64,000 bases of DNA from JAJFUI01 sp963754135 (GCA_963754135.1 CAVWEY010000003.1:1798001-1862000); one strand, 5' to 3'. Positions 25,941 through 35,519 are shown, numbered from the stretch's first letter. Notes: generated from the sequence alone by a model not told the origin. Translations and numbers: made by a program.

Positions 25941-27066
25941 ATGCCCTGCAAGACCACGCCCAACCTGATTTTCTGGACGGTGGCGCAGACCGGCAAGGTG
26001 ACGCCGCTCGTGTCCGGCCCGCCCGGCTGCGGCAAGTCGCGGACCATCGAAGCCTTCGCCCGCGCCATGTCCCGCCAGTGCTACACGCTGATCGGCTCAT
26101 TGCGGGAGCCGGCCGACGTGGGCGGCTATCCCTATCCCGTGCAAGGGGAGCATCCCTACATGGCCGTCATGCCGCCCAAGTGGGCGCAGGACTGCCAGCT
26201 TGGGCAATGGGTTCTGTTCCTCGACGAGTTGACCACCTGCCCGCCGGCCGTGCAAGCGGCGCTCTTGGGCGTGATTGCCGAGAACCGGGTGGGCGACGCG
26301 GTGCTGCCCGATACGGTCTGGAAGCTCGGCGCCTGCAATCCACCCGACTGCGCGGCCAACGGTTCCGAGTTGGAGCCGCCGCTGGCCAACCGGCTCTGCC
26401 ACCTGACGTGGGAAACGGACGCGGAGGCGTGGCAGCGGGGCATGATGAGCGCCTTGGGCTTCCCCCAGCCGAGCTTCGCGCCCCTGCCGCCGGACTGGGA
26501 GAAGTGCATCGGCCGCAACACGAGTCTGGTCGGCGCGTTCCACAAGCACAAGCCGGGGCTGTTGGAAGCCTACCCCAAGGACCGGGCCAAGGCATCGGGG
26601 GCGTGGCCCAGCATCCGCTCTTGGACCAACGCTGCGATCTGCATGGCGGCCCTGGAGGCCATCAACGCCGAGCCGCTCTTGCGTTGTCGGGCCGTCGCCG
26701 GTTGCGTGGGCGAAGAGGCGGCGCTGGAGTTCCAGACGTGGGAGCAATCCCTGGACCTGCCCGACCCGGAAGCGTGGATCGCCAAAGCCAATGCCGCCAG
26801 AGCCTCGGGATTGTCCCTTGCCCTGGACATCCCGCCGCGTTGCGATCAAGTCATGGCGGCGCTGGCCGCGCTGGTGGACCGGGTGAAGAACCACAACCTC
26901 GCCCCCAACGGCAGGCCCACGGAAGGCCGCTGGCTGGCGGCGATGGACTGCTTTGCCGAAGTGGCCAAGTGCTGGCTGGAGCCGGCGATTGCCGCGGCCG
27001 GCCCGCTCTACTTCGCCGTGCCCCACGCCTCGGTACTCATCAAGGCCCCGGCGGATTTCAGCAACA
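25941..27066 (+). CDS. MoxR-like AAA ATPase, 3' end lost
   Basis: The start at 25941 has a good AAGGAG site. The Walker A motif is GPPGCGKSRT (around residues 29-38), Walker B is WVLFLDELTTC, and the sensor region is LGACNPPDCAANG, all typical of MoxR/BchI-type AAA ATPases that act as chaperones for metal insertion or complex assembly with a VWA partner. Homology-like sequence continues to about APADFSNTGG; downstream the frame enters a group II intron remnant and ends at 27215 with unrelated residues. The expected VWA partner gene is absent. It follows the DUF6744-like fragment by 88 bp. Confidence 0.75.
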
Positions 27067-27440
27067 CGGGTGGTGTAGGCCGGGGAGTTTCACCCCGGCT
27101 CCAACCCCAAACCGGACGTGCAAGTTTCCAAGCATCCGGCTTTCCAGACGATTCTCCGCTCATGCGAGCCTCCGCTGGACTGCGTCGATGTTCATCTGGA
27201 AGCTTCCAGATGTAGCGAACATTTCGGTCGCCCAACACGAATCATCCTGCACCCCTTCGCCAGGTAAACGGCGCTAGCGTCTCCGACTACTACGGGTGCT
27301 CCGCCACTCGGCTGCCTCATGGGCAGGTACTTTGGCTGGTCGATGGACCAACTTAGCCGTGCGACTACCATACTCAGCCGAGCTTCCCTGGTTCCCATGT
27401 TGACACTCCAGCGTCTCCGTTTAGATTCCGACTCAGGAAG
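27066..27440 (-). mobile_element. Degenerate, ORF-less group II intron remnant
   Basis: On the minus strand the 3' part contains GCCGGATGC, a GAAA tetraloop and GCACGTCCGG, the shape of the 34-nt domain V, followed by a GGAGCCGGGG...CCCCGGCC domain VI-like hairpin. The 5' part (GTGTCAACATGGGAACC, GGAGCACCCGTAGTAGTC) resembles domain I text. The reverse transcriptase gene is missing, and the middle of the domain V stem has two mismatches. The assignment is from pattern memory and is not certain. Confidence 0.5.
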
Positions 27441-27795
27441 CGCCCGCGCAGGAACCGCGCAGGTCGGTTTCCCACATGCGGACCTGCGGCTTGTCGGAGG
27501 GCGGGTTCTTCTGCCCGGCCCGCTCTCGAAACGGTACGAGCATGTGATCGACCGAGAAGGAGTCGAGCAGGTAGGCGATGTTGTTCTCCATCATGGGCCG
27601 GAACAGCCCGGCAGCGTCGAGCGTCACGCCGCCGGTCGGGACGGCGGCTTGGTAGGGCACGGGCTTCCAGGTGCCCGGATCGCTGGCTTTCCCGCGAGTC
27701 TTCGGCCTCTCCGCTGCGGCCAAACCGGCTGCCAGCACCCATCCAAGGAGGGTCACTGCGAACCGGCGCACGGCAACTTCAGTTGTCGGTTGCAC
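27436..27795 (-). pseudogene. Truncated secreted GH127-like glycoside hydrolase
   Basis: The N-terminal 118 residues contain a signal-like segment (FAVTLLGWVLAAGLAAA), then LDAAGLFRPMMENNIAYLLD, DHMLVPFRERAGQKNP and WETDLRGSCAG, which recall the N-terminus of GH127-type (DUF1680) proteins. Translation starts at a GTG. The frame stops where the intron remnant begins, so the catalytic part is missing. It lies 15 bp after the DUF1559 gene on the same strand, which suggests an original operon. Confidence 0.45.
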
Positions 27796-27810
27796 GAGGA
27801 ATGGGGCCGC

Positions 27811-28905
27811 CTAGAACTTATTGCCGTCGATCGGCAGGCCGTCCTTGCGGTTGCCGAGCCGGCGGTGAGTCTCCGCGTCGATGGTGTAGTTCATCATCTG
27901 CACGGAGCCGTCGCAGAAGGCCATCTGGAACCCATTGGCGTGGGCGCTGCCAAAACAGAACCGGTAGGCGACGCCCGGCGTATCCGGGGCTGGCAGGAGG
28001 TATTGAATTATGGCAGGGTTCGTGCTGTAATTGACCGAATAGGCGGTCCAACGGGCGATGTCCTCGTTATCACCCATCATGGCATCTTCGTTGTCGCCCG
28101 GGTCCGCCCCGTTGGAATAATTGTCGGGCATGAGATTTTTCTCGCCTAACAGATAGGTGTTGCTGGTTCCGTCGGTCACGTCCGCCAAGGCAATCAGGCT
28201 GCCGCAATAGGCGACTCCGGTGGCATACTTGGCGACGTTGGCGAACGTGCCCTTCGCGTTGCTGACTTGCGTTGCAGAACCGTTCACGCCGCCGTCGGCC
28301 AAGCTGGCCGGGCCGGCGCAAGCGCTGCCGCCCTGCGATGTCCACAGCATCGGTCCGGGCTGGCCGGACGTGGTGAAGTAGTCGCCGCCGTTGACGGAAT
28401 AATCCTCGCGCGCCGCCAACGACGGCAAGCCGGCGTTGACAATCGCCTCAAACGTCTGCGGCCAGGGAAGGGTGGTTGCCGCCCGCCGCGTGGGGCAGTA
28501 GAGCACGGGCAACGGCACGCCAAGCCGCTGCAGGTTGGCATTGCACTTGGGCGAGCCGGCCTGATCTGCCGGACCCGCAAGGCCCGCCCCCAGGTCGTGC
28601 AGGGCTGGCTGCTCGATGAACGGCAGGACGTTGTAGATCCATCCACCCGGCTGCTGCTGGCCGGTTCCGAGGTCCGCATCGCCGGTCCAGCCGTTGCCCC
28701 AGCCGTCGGTGGGAAGCCGGCCGGTGGCATTTTCGTGAGTCAGACAGCCCAGGGCAAGCTGCTTGAGGTTGTTGCGGCACTGCGTCTGCCGCGCCGCCTC
28801 CCGCGCCGCCTGCACCGCCGGCAACAAGAGCGCGATCAGGATGCCAATGATCGTGATGACCACCAACAACTCGACCAGGGTAAAGCCCGCGGACCCCCGC
28901 TTCAC
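27811..28905 (-). CDS. DUF1559 prepilin-like protein
   Basis: The GTG at 28905 is chosen as start because an AGGGGAG ribosome site precedes it; an in-frame ATG lies 33 bases upstream. The type IV pilin-like leader is GFTLVELLVVITIIGILIAL, cut before F by prepilin peptidase, followed by LLPAVQAAREAARQTQCRNN. The C-terminus has the planctomycete H-x9-DG motif (AHANGFQMAFCDGSVQMM). Such proteins exist in many copies per planctomycete genome and probably make surface or secretion pseudopili; the role is unproven. A second copy is at 31416. Confidence 0.93.
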   Translation of the reverse strand: MKRGSAGFTLVELLVVITIIGILIALLLPAVQAAREAARQTQCRNNLKQLALGCLTHENATGRLPTDGWGNGWTGDADLGTGQQQPGGWIYNVLPFIEQPALHDLGAGLAGPADQAGSPKCNANLQRLGVPLPVLYCPTRRAATTLPWPQTFEAIVNAGLPSLAAREDYSVNGGDYFTTSGQPGPMLWTSQGGSACAGPASLADGGVNGSATQVSNAKGTFANVAKYATGVAYCGSLIALADVTDGTSNTYLLGEKNLMPDNYSNGADPGDNEDAMMGDNEDIARWTAYSVNYSTNPAIIQYLLPAPDTPGVAYRFCFGSAHANGFQMAFCDGSVQMMNYTIDAETHRRLGNRKDGLPIDGNKF

Positions 28906-29014
28906 GGCTTCTCCCCTTACGATCGCTTCGATGCACAATCCGCCTCGTGACTCAATCCAACAAGCGCCGACAATTCACGCCCACAGGCGCAAAGGCGGCG
29001 GTGAGTCCGTGTTA

Positions 29015-29770
29015 CTACCGCTTCCTCCACGCATAGCAGAGCAGCCCGGCCAGACCCGCGGCCAGCAGCGCCAGCGTGCCCGGCTCCGGAACCGGAGCAA
29101 CGGTAAAGGTGATGCTGGGAACGCCTGCTCCGCCCGCGTAAGTCGTGCCGAGTTCTCCCGCATAACTGACACCCGCCCCCGGAGTGATAAACAACTCCGC
29201 GAGCAAATTGTTCGGGTAATCCGCGCCGTTGAGGGTGGGCGATGGGATGGTGCTCGACGGTTTCACATACGCATTCGTCGTTGTCCCCCAATTACCCGAG
29301 AAGTAGTCGTAGCTGCTTCCCGAAGCCTCGGCCCCGCGAGCGAACGTGCCGAGGCTGTTGTCGAAGTTAACAAAGCAGGTGCCGAAAGTAAGGATGCCAT
29401 TGGTAGTCTGGCCTGCCCAACTGCTGGCCTTGGCGACGAGTTGTAGCGTCGCACCGGTCGACGCCGTGAACTGGCCGCCCAGGGTGGTGGAGAAATAGCC
29501 GTTTACGGGCGAGTTGAACCCCGTGAGGAAAAGGTTAATCTCGTCGTAGGCCGTCGAATTGACAATGCCCATCGGATCGGTTCCACCAGGCGACGTCCGC
29601 TCGCAGTCGATCGTACCAAACGCCATGCCTGCCAACGGGTCGCTGGTGACCTTGTTCGAGAACACACCACCGGTGTCCGTATCATTGATCGTGATGGTGG
29701 TGGCGTTGGCGTTGGCCACGAACGCGCCGCTCAATACGATACAGACGCCCAAGACCAAAAATCGCTTCAT
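29015..29770 (-). CDS. PEP-CTERM protein
   Basis: The ATG at 29770 is preceded by AGGAGAG at 5 bases, so it is a true start although the upstream frame is open. A signal peptide (MKRFLVLGVCIVLSGAFVAN) leads a 250-residue beta-rich, threonine- and glycine-rich secreted protein. The C-terminus is VPEPGTLALLAAGLAGLLCY followed by AWRKR, a PEP-CTERM sorting signal cut by exosortase. The function of the passenger is unknown. It would be anchored or released with exopolysaccharide, in line with the locus at 16-24 kb. Confidence 0.85.
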   Translation of the reverse strand: MKRFLVLGVCIVLSGAFVANANATTITINDTDTGGVFSNKVTSDPLAGMAFGTIDCERTSPGGTDPMGIVNSTAYDEINLFLTGFNSPVNGYFSTTLGGQFTASTGATLQLVAKASSWAGQTTNGILTFGTCFVNFDNSLGTFARGAEASGSSYDYFSGNWGTTTNAYVKPSSTIPSPTLNGADYPNNLLAELFITPGAGVSYAGELGTTYAGGAGVPSITFTVAPVPEPGTLALLAAGLAGLLCYAWRKR

Positions 29771-31139
29771 AGAAACTCTCCTGAAGTAAGGCTGCTTCAC
29801 GATACATCCAAGCGCCAACAGCAACGCCAACATAACAATGCTCGACGGCTCAGGAACCGCACTCCCGACCCTAACCAGGGGGTCATCACCTGTAAAATTC
29901 GTGGCCAGGATGCTAAAGTCCGTGAGGTCCACCTTGCCGTTGTAGTCAAAGTCGCCTTGCTGCCATGTCATCCCCGTGCCACTGGGGTTGAAGTTCGTAG
30001 ACAAGATGCTGAAGTCCGTGAGGTCCACCTTGCCGTTCAAGTCAGCGTCGCCGTAAAGCGCGGGCATGATCGTAATCTGCTTAGTGGTGGTGTTGTCGAT
30101 CCACCCCAGGCCCATCGAGGCAGTCGCGCTGGTGTCGTAGATTTGGCCGCTATGGAAGCCATTGCTGTAGGCCGAGGCCAGCAGCGTGTTGACCAGGCTG
30201 GCCGGATCGCTACCAGTAGTGTAGTCCAAGATCAACTGCCCGCCGGTGATATTCACGCCGCCAGCGTTGGTAAGTAAGTTGGTCGAATTACTCGCACCGG
30301 TAATATCCAACGTGCCGGAGCTAATCGTGGTGGTGCCGGTGTAGGAGTTGGCTCCGTTGAAAACCACACTCCCCGAACCCGACCCCGCTATATTCAGCGC
30401 GCCAGAGCCGGTGAGGGCCTGGTTAAACGTAATTGTGTTGCCCTGGGAGTTGATCGTGCTGGTCGTTGACGGCGACAGCGCAAACGTGCCAAACGTGCTC
30501 GGCCAAGTTTGCGGGGCGGCCGCCTGGAGCGTTCCGCCGCCGAAATTGAACGCGGCCTTACCGTAGCCATTGTTGTTCACGGTCACTGAGTTGACATTGA
30601 GCGTTCCGCCGTTTAGGTTATATGTCGCTGCCTGAGTAGATGCGGGTTGACTCGCCGTCCCGCAAAACTCCAGAGTCGAGACGGTGTTGGTTCCGCCGGT
30701 TTGCGTGTAGCTGCTGGGATTGTAGCTGCCACCGGGGGCGTATTGGCCGATCCACTCGGTAGCAGCACTCACTGTACCACCTCCTTGCGAAACAGTTCCG
30801 GCTTCGTTTCCAGTTGCAGTGCCAAGGGCCATGGTGCCTGTAACGGTCAGCGCAGCGCCGCTGGTAATGCTGACCGACCCGTAGCCAGTCAAGGCGGAGA
30901 TGCCGCCGACGTTGAGGGTGCCGACCGTCTCCGTGTCGCTGACCGTCACGGTGCCATGGGAAGTCCCGCCAAAGATGTCGGCGATGGTGGTTGGCACGCC
31001 CGACGGGTACCAATTCGCGGCGACGTTCCAATTTCCACCGGCTGCCGGGCCATACCAATACTGACCAGCTTGCGCCGGTAACACCGAGCGAGACAATCAA
31101 CGTCGCAACTACCGCGGAAAATACAAAAGTGCGATACAT
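29771..31139 (-). pseudogene. Dockerin and PEP-CTERM protein with autotransporter-like repeats, read through into the next gene
   Basis: The start at 31139 has an AGGAGAAG site and a signal peptide MYRTFVFSAVVATLIVSLG; a surplus base in the ACCGG run near 31073 breaks the frame (VTAQAGQYWYGP would follow otherwise). The mature part has GGNWNVAANW, glycine/threonine/asparagine-rich beta-strand repeats (SGSVVFNGANSYTGTT), two dockerin-type repeats (GDADLNGKVDLTDFSIL and GDFDYNGKVDLTDFSIL) and VPEPSSIVMLALLLALG. No stop codon follows the PEP-CTERM segment, so the frame continues through the next start. Confidence 0.8.
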
Positions 31140-31228
31140 GGCGATCTTCTCCTTCAATGGTGCTGGAAAGGCATGTCTGGGAATATCTCTAGCCTTGAAG
31201 ACGATGGCACTGGCCGAATGGTACTCGG

Positions 31229-31369
31229 CATCCGGCGCAACCATTCCGGGTTCTCTCTACAAATGTCGCGTCGAGCCTGTATTTGCCTTGAAAAATCGAA
31301 TGGGCTTTCCACTTTTTGTGAATCTGAACCATAACCTACATCAGAGCATAGAGTTACGACGCCTGCTCT
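31229..31369. repeat. 141-bp leader repeat, copy upstream of the dockerin/PEP-CTERM gene
   Basis: It matches 35218-35358 without gaps, at roughly 90 percent by eye. It ends 90 bp upstream of the gene at 31139 and is in the same direction relative to that gene as the other copy is to the sigma gene. Confidence 0.9.
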
Positions 31370-31415
31370 TCTTCCAAAATCCTTCTGCTCACTCTAAACA
31401 CTCTAGGCGACTACA

Positions 31416-32447
31416 CTAGAACTTCTTGCCGTCGATCGCCTGGCCGTCGGCACGGTCGCCCAGCAGGCTATTCGCCACCGGGTCGATCGTGTAGCTCATC
31501 ATATGCACCGAGCCGTCGCAAAAGACCATCTGAAAGCCGTTCAGGTGGGCGCTGCCGAATTGCAGACTTCCCCCGATGCCGGGGGTGTCCGGACCAGGCA
31601 GAAAGTTTGGGTCGTTGTTGGTCCAGCGGATCGTATCCCAGTCGACGCCGGTATCCCAGAGCTGATCGTCCGAGGGGTCGGCGGCGTCGTAGTAGTGGTC
31701 CGGGTTGCAGCGCCTTTCGCCCGCCAAGTAGGTGTTGCTGGTGCCGTCGGTGACGTCGCGCAAGGCCACCGCGCTGTGCAGGAACATGACGCCCCCGTCG
31801 CTTCCCTGGGCGCTGTTCGCCCAGTCGCTCGGTGTCATTGCGTCGCCGGCGGATAGCGAGCCGGGGCCCGACCACAAGCCGGCGCTGTAGTTCATGGTTC
31901 CGCCGCAGCCCGCGTAATCGCTGCGGGCACCGAGCGGCGGAACGGTCAGGTTAAAGTAGAAGATGACGGGGGTTTGCGGATAGATTCCCGCAGGGCGCCG
32001 GCTAGGACAAGACCACGTCTCCAGGGGCGTGGCCTCCCGTTGCGTGATGGCGTTCTGCCTCGGCATGCCCGCGTACCCGGCGCCCGTCGGCATCCCGGCG
32101 CCGAGATCGTGCAGCGTCTGCTGCTCCATGTAGGGCAGGATGCTGAAGGCCCAACCGCCCGGCTGGCGGCTGCCGAAGCCGCGGTCCGGGTCGCCGACCC
32201 ACCAGTTCCCCCAGCCGCCCGTGGGCAGGACGCCGTTGATCTGCTCGTGGTCCAGGCAGGCCAGCCCGATCTGCTTCAGATGGTTGGCGCACTGCACTTG
32301 CCGGGCCGCCTCGCGGGCCGCCTGCACCGCCGGCAACAAGAGCGCGATCAAGATGCCGATGATCGTGATGACCACAAGAAGTTCCACCAAAGTGAAAGCG
32401 GTGCATTTCGGACTTCGGATTTCGGACTGATGATTGATATGATCCAT
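31416..32447 (-). CDS. DUF1559 prepilin-like protein, second
   Basis: The start at 32447 (MDHINHQ) is the nearest ATG to the leader; the frame is open for 41 more codons with no family homology. The leader is FTLVELLVVITIIGILIALL, then PAVQAAREAARQVQCANHLK. The C-terminus has SAHLNGFQMVFCDGSVHMM. The middle is similar to the protein at 27811 (WGNWWVGDPDRG, PGGWAFSILPYMEQQTLHDL), so the two are paralogues. The first 20 residues include RSPK repeat-derived text (SEIRSPK). Confidence 0.92.
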   Translation of the reverse strand: MDHINHQSEIRSPKCTAFTLVELLVVITIIGILIALLLPAVQAAREAARQVQCANHLKQIGLACLDHEQINGVLPTGGWGNWWVGDPDRGFGSRQPGGWAFSILPYMEQQTLHDLGAGMPTGAGYAGMPRQNAITQREATPLETWSCPSRRPAGIYPQTPVIFYFNLTVPPLGARSDYAGCGGTMNYSAGLWSGPGSLSAGDAMTPSDWANSAQGSDGGVMFLHSAVALRDVTDGTSNTYLAGERRCNPDHYYDAADPSDDQLWDTGVDWDTIRWTNNDPNFLPGPDTPGIGGSLQFGSAHLNGFQMVFCDGSVHMMSYTIDPVANSLLGDRADGQAIDGKKF

Positions 32448-32661
32448 AATTTCACTCGCAGTTCGACAGGAAACACGCCCCTCAAAGGCTCTGAAATCAC
32501 CGCGCCAAAGCGCGAGGACCACAAGGACTCCGTTCGCTTGCGCCTTTGCGCCTTGGTGTGAGGTTTTCATCTTCGGCCACGTTCCGGTGGCCCGCGCTGT
32601 CTCGCGGTGACAGACGTTGGGCTAAAACGGACTCGCTGTTGGTTACGAACCATTCATAGGC

Positions 32662-34629
32662 TCATCTCCTTTTCGCTGGCGTTTCGGCGTTCTGCGGTTG
32701 CGATGGTTTACCGAGATAAAGCCGTTCGATGGATTGGGCCGAGAGGGCCTGGTTGAAAATGGCCAGTTCGTCGATCCGCCCATGCCAAAACCAAGCGTAA
32801 TCCCGGTTGAGGTTGAGCGGTTGTCCGCTGCAGGCGTAGGCGTCGGTGCCGGCGGGATTCGTGCGGCAGCCGATGCCCAGGCTGGCCACCGGCGGATCGG
32901 GCAAGACGCCGGCGCACGGGGCCGAGGCCACCTCCTTGCCGTTTCGGTAGAGGTGCAGGATGCTCCCGTCGGCCACCAGGGCGACGTGCTGCCAGGCATT
33001 CACGGGGAAAGGCTCGGATTCTCCTTCGCGGACCTGTACCACTTGGCCGTCGCGCTGGGTGACCCGCGCGGACAGGTCCCCACGGAACTCAAACAGGCCG
33101 AGGTGGAATTGGCCGGTGTTTTTGCGGCCGCGTGCGGGAACGCCCCAGTTGCTGGCGATCATGGCCCACTGCGGCTTGGTGCTGGCCATCACCCAGGCCG
33201 TCACGCTGAGCCGGTCGCCGGTGGCCTTGGGGTAGTCGGGCACGAACACGCGGTCGTCTACGCCCGGCCCGCGGAGCCAGAGGGCGTCGCCAAAACGGCC
33301 GGGCACGTAGGCCGGGCCGGGCTCATCACCCAAGCGCAATTCGCCGTGGTGGCCGCCCACGGCGGAATCGAAGACCACATAGCGGTCCTTTTCGCTCCTC
33401 GGGTGCTCCATGCGATAGTACGCCACCGGATTGAGCGACAACACGAGTTCAGCGTAGGGTTCGGCATCGCGTACGGCCTGTGGTGGCGGCATGGCGCGGA
33501 CGAACACCGGGGCGGCGTTCTTCCCGCGAGCGATCGCGCGGATCACCGGATCGCCGGCCCCGACACGGATCGCCTCGCCTTCCCGGCAGACGCGCCCGTG
33601 GGCCGCGCTGCCGTCTCCGCCCGCAACAGCCGCCACCCGGATGGTGCCCTGGAAGACGTAGGCCTCGGTCTGGCCCTCCCGGGTGACTTCGACGCCAAAG
33701 GCCGTGCCGAGGTCAGTCACGGTAGCGGCCGGAGTGCGAACGGCGAATTGGGAGATTTGCAGATTTGGAGGTTCGGAGACTTCGGATTTCGGATTTCGGA
33801 TTTCGGATTTCTCCACTCGTGCCGTCAGCTTGCCCAGCGAGAGGAAGCCGCTGCTCGGGGAGTCGACTTCATAGGTACACGGGCCCTGGAGGATGACCGT
33901 TGCCCCGGTCTGGTAGGTGATTTCCAACAGGCCGGCGGCCAGCTCGTACTTGCCTCCCAGCCGGATCGTGGCGGCAGGGGCAACCACCGACCCGGCCCAA
34001 CGGCAGTCGGCGGCGGCGGTGATCCGGCCGACAACGTCCAATTCAACGTCCAATTGCTTCTGCGGCCCGGCAAAGGTCTCCACCGCCGACGGTGACGGTT
34101 TGGCGGCCGGATAATCGCAGGAAACCTTGTACGTCCAGGCGCCGAGGAACGCCGCGCCGGTGAGCAACGTGGCGACGCCATAGGAGAACAGCCAACTGCC
34201 GGGCATAAAGAAGCCAGGTGATGGTGGCGGTGTTGAGGACAAGTCGAGAACGATGGGAGGGATAAGTAGCTCGGGGCTGGGGACGAGGGGTTGGGGAGTT
34301 GAGATTTCCGAGTTCTGATTCTCTTTTTCGCGATGGCACGATATTTCTGAACCCTGAGCTACGGACCCTAACTCTTCCCCACGGCCCAACGCTACGTTCC
34401 GGGCGAATACTTCCGCTTGTCCGCCTACCGCTTGCAGTGCCGCATGCGATTGCAACTCGATCGTCAACGTGACATGCATCCGGCAATAGTCCAAGTAACG
34501 GCGGCGTGATTCGGCATCGGCACGCAAGATCGTGTCCAACTCGACGTAGTCATTGTCGGAGGCGTTCTCGTCGCAGACCCTCTCCGCAAGATACAACAGG
34601 CGGTCCACATTGACTGCAAACTCACTCAT
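32662..34629 (-). CDS. FecR-domain protein with C-terminal LamG domain
   Basis: The start at 34629 overlaps the sigma factor stop (ATGA), so the genes are translationally coupled. The 655-residue protein has a cytoplasmic N-terminal helical part (VDRLLYLAERVCDENASDND) like an anti-sigma domain, a membrane segment (around 165-190), a FecR domain (FAVRTPAATVTDLGTAFGVE) and a LamG/concanavalin-like domain (VAYYRMEH to IDELAIFNQALSAQSIERLY). It probably senses an external sugar and controls the adjacent sigma factor. Residues about 272-290 (EIRNPKSEVSEPPN) are repeat-derived. Confidence 0.88.
   Translation of the reverse strand: MSEFAVNVDRLLYLAERVCDENASDNDYVELDTILRADAESRRRYLDYCRMHVTLTIELQSHAALQAVGGQAEVFARNVALGRGEELGSVAQGSEISCHREKENQNSEISTPQPLVPSPELLIPPIVLDLSSTPPPSPGFFMPGSWLFSYGVATLLTGAAFLGAWTYKVSCDYPAAKPSPSAVETFAGPQKQLDVELDVVGRITAAADCRWAGSVVAPAATIRLGGKYELAAGLLEITYQTGATVILQGPCTYEVDSPSSGFLSLGKLTARVEKSEIRNPKSEVSEPPNLQISQFAVRTPAATVTDLGTAFGVEVTREGQTEAYVFQGTIRVAAVAGGDGSAAHGRVCREGEAIRVGAGDPVIRAIARGKNAAPVFVRAMPPPQAVRDAEPYAELVLSLNPVAYYRMEHPRSEKDRYVVFDSAVGGHHGELRLGDEPGPAYVPGRFGDALWLRGPGVDDRVFVPDYPKATGDRLSVTAWVMASTKPQWAMIASNWGVPARGRKNTGQFHLGLFEFRGDLSARVTQRDGQVVQVREGESEPFPVNAWQHVALVADGSILHLYRNGKEVASAPCAGVLPDPPVASLGIGCRTNPAGTDAYACSGQPLNLNRDYAWFWHGRIDELAIFNQALSAQSIERLYLGKPSQPQNAETPAKRR
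33776..33822. repeat. AATCCGAA-type tandem repeat inside the FecR gene
   Basis: CGGATTTCGGATTTCGGATT-like tandem 7-base units are read as SEIRNPKSE on the minus strand. The FecR domain is continuous on both sides, so the insertion is in frame. Confidence 0.8.
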
Positions 34630-35171
34630 GAATCTTCCTTCGCTGAATGCTCCTGGCGAGCCAGATCCATTCGGATGCACTCCAGTAGCCATTGGCGAAT
34701 GCGCGTCAGCGAATGACACACGCTCGGTTGGGGTCGCTGCAATCGGTGGGCTATTTCACGGCTGCTAAGATCTTCGACGTAACGGAGGTCAAGCAACTCC
34801 TGGTCCGCGGCGCTGAGCTTTGCCTTGCAGCGCCGCAACGCGATCAGATACGACTCCACCCCATCATTATTGGCTTCGGCAATAGTCTCGGCAAGAACAT
34901 CCAGCAATTCTTCGCTGATGTAATTTGGCAGCTTCCTTTTATGTCTCAAAAAGTTGCGTGCCACAAGCTTCACTGTCTGGCGTGCCCAGGAGAAGAAGCT
35001 ACTACCAGGCTGAAACGACTCGAACTTCTGCCAAAGAACTACGCAGGCAGACTGGAATACGTCACCCGCATCTTCCCGGTTCCTGACTATCGCGAAGATG
35101 TAGGCATAAAGTTGGCTGTAATGACAAGCTATCATCTTGCAGAACAAATCGTGACGATCTTGTTCGTTCAT
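34626..35171 (-). CDS. ECF-type sigma-70 factor
   Basis: The 181-residue protein has sigma region 2 (DAGDVFQSACVVLWQKFESF) and region 4 (SSREIAHRLQRPQPSVCHSL). It belongs to the planctomycete type paired with FecR proteins. The FecR/LamG gene is coupled to it. Upstream lies the 141-bp leader that is also upstream of the dockerin/PEP-CTERM gene, which may place both under one control, perhaps self-activation. Confidence 0.92.
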   Translation of the reverse strand: MNEQDRHDLFCKMIACHYSQLYAYIFAIVRNREDAGDVFQSACVVLWQKFESFQPGSSFFSWARQTVKLVARNFLRHKRKLPNYISEELLDVLAETIAEANNDGVESYLIALRRCKAKLSAADQELLDLRYVEDLSSREIAHRLQRPQPSVCHSLTRIRQWLLECIRMDLARQEHSAKEDS

Positions 35172-35217
35172 CAGCCAATCCGATCTGAGCCATTACGGCG
35201 CACTTCATACACCACGC

Positions 35218-35358
35218 CATCCGGCGCAGCCATTGTGGGTCCTCTCTATAAATGTCGTATCGAGCCAGGTTTTGCCTTGAAAAATCGAATGGGTGTTCCA
35301 CTTTGTCTGAATCTGAACCATAACCTACATCAGAGCATAGAGTTACGACGCCTGCTCT
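35218..35358. repeat. 141-bp leader repeat, copy upstream of the sigma factor gene
   Basis: This is the second copy of 31229-31369, 47 bp from the sigma start. On the minus strand it contains a TGGAAC motif (like an ECF -35 box) and, near its downstream end, a conserved GAGAGRACC plus ATGGYTGCGCCGGATG, a possible small leader reading frame. Confidence 0.9.
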
Positions 35359-35519
35359 CCCCTGGCGGTCATAAGTCGGTGGTGGCTTTGGGATATATGC
35401 GAAGAGTGGGCAATGGCATTTTGGGACCGACTACTGCACCTGGTGCTGCCATTGCCATAGGTCTGAATCCGTGAGCTTTCCTGGCGGCGGTGGCGCGCCC
35501 CCGTTTCTTGTACCAGGCG

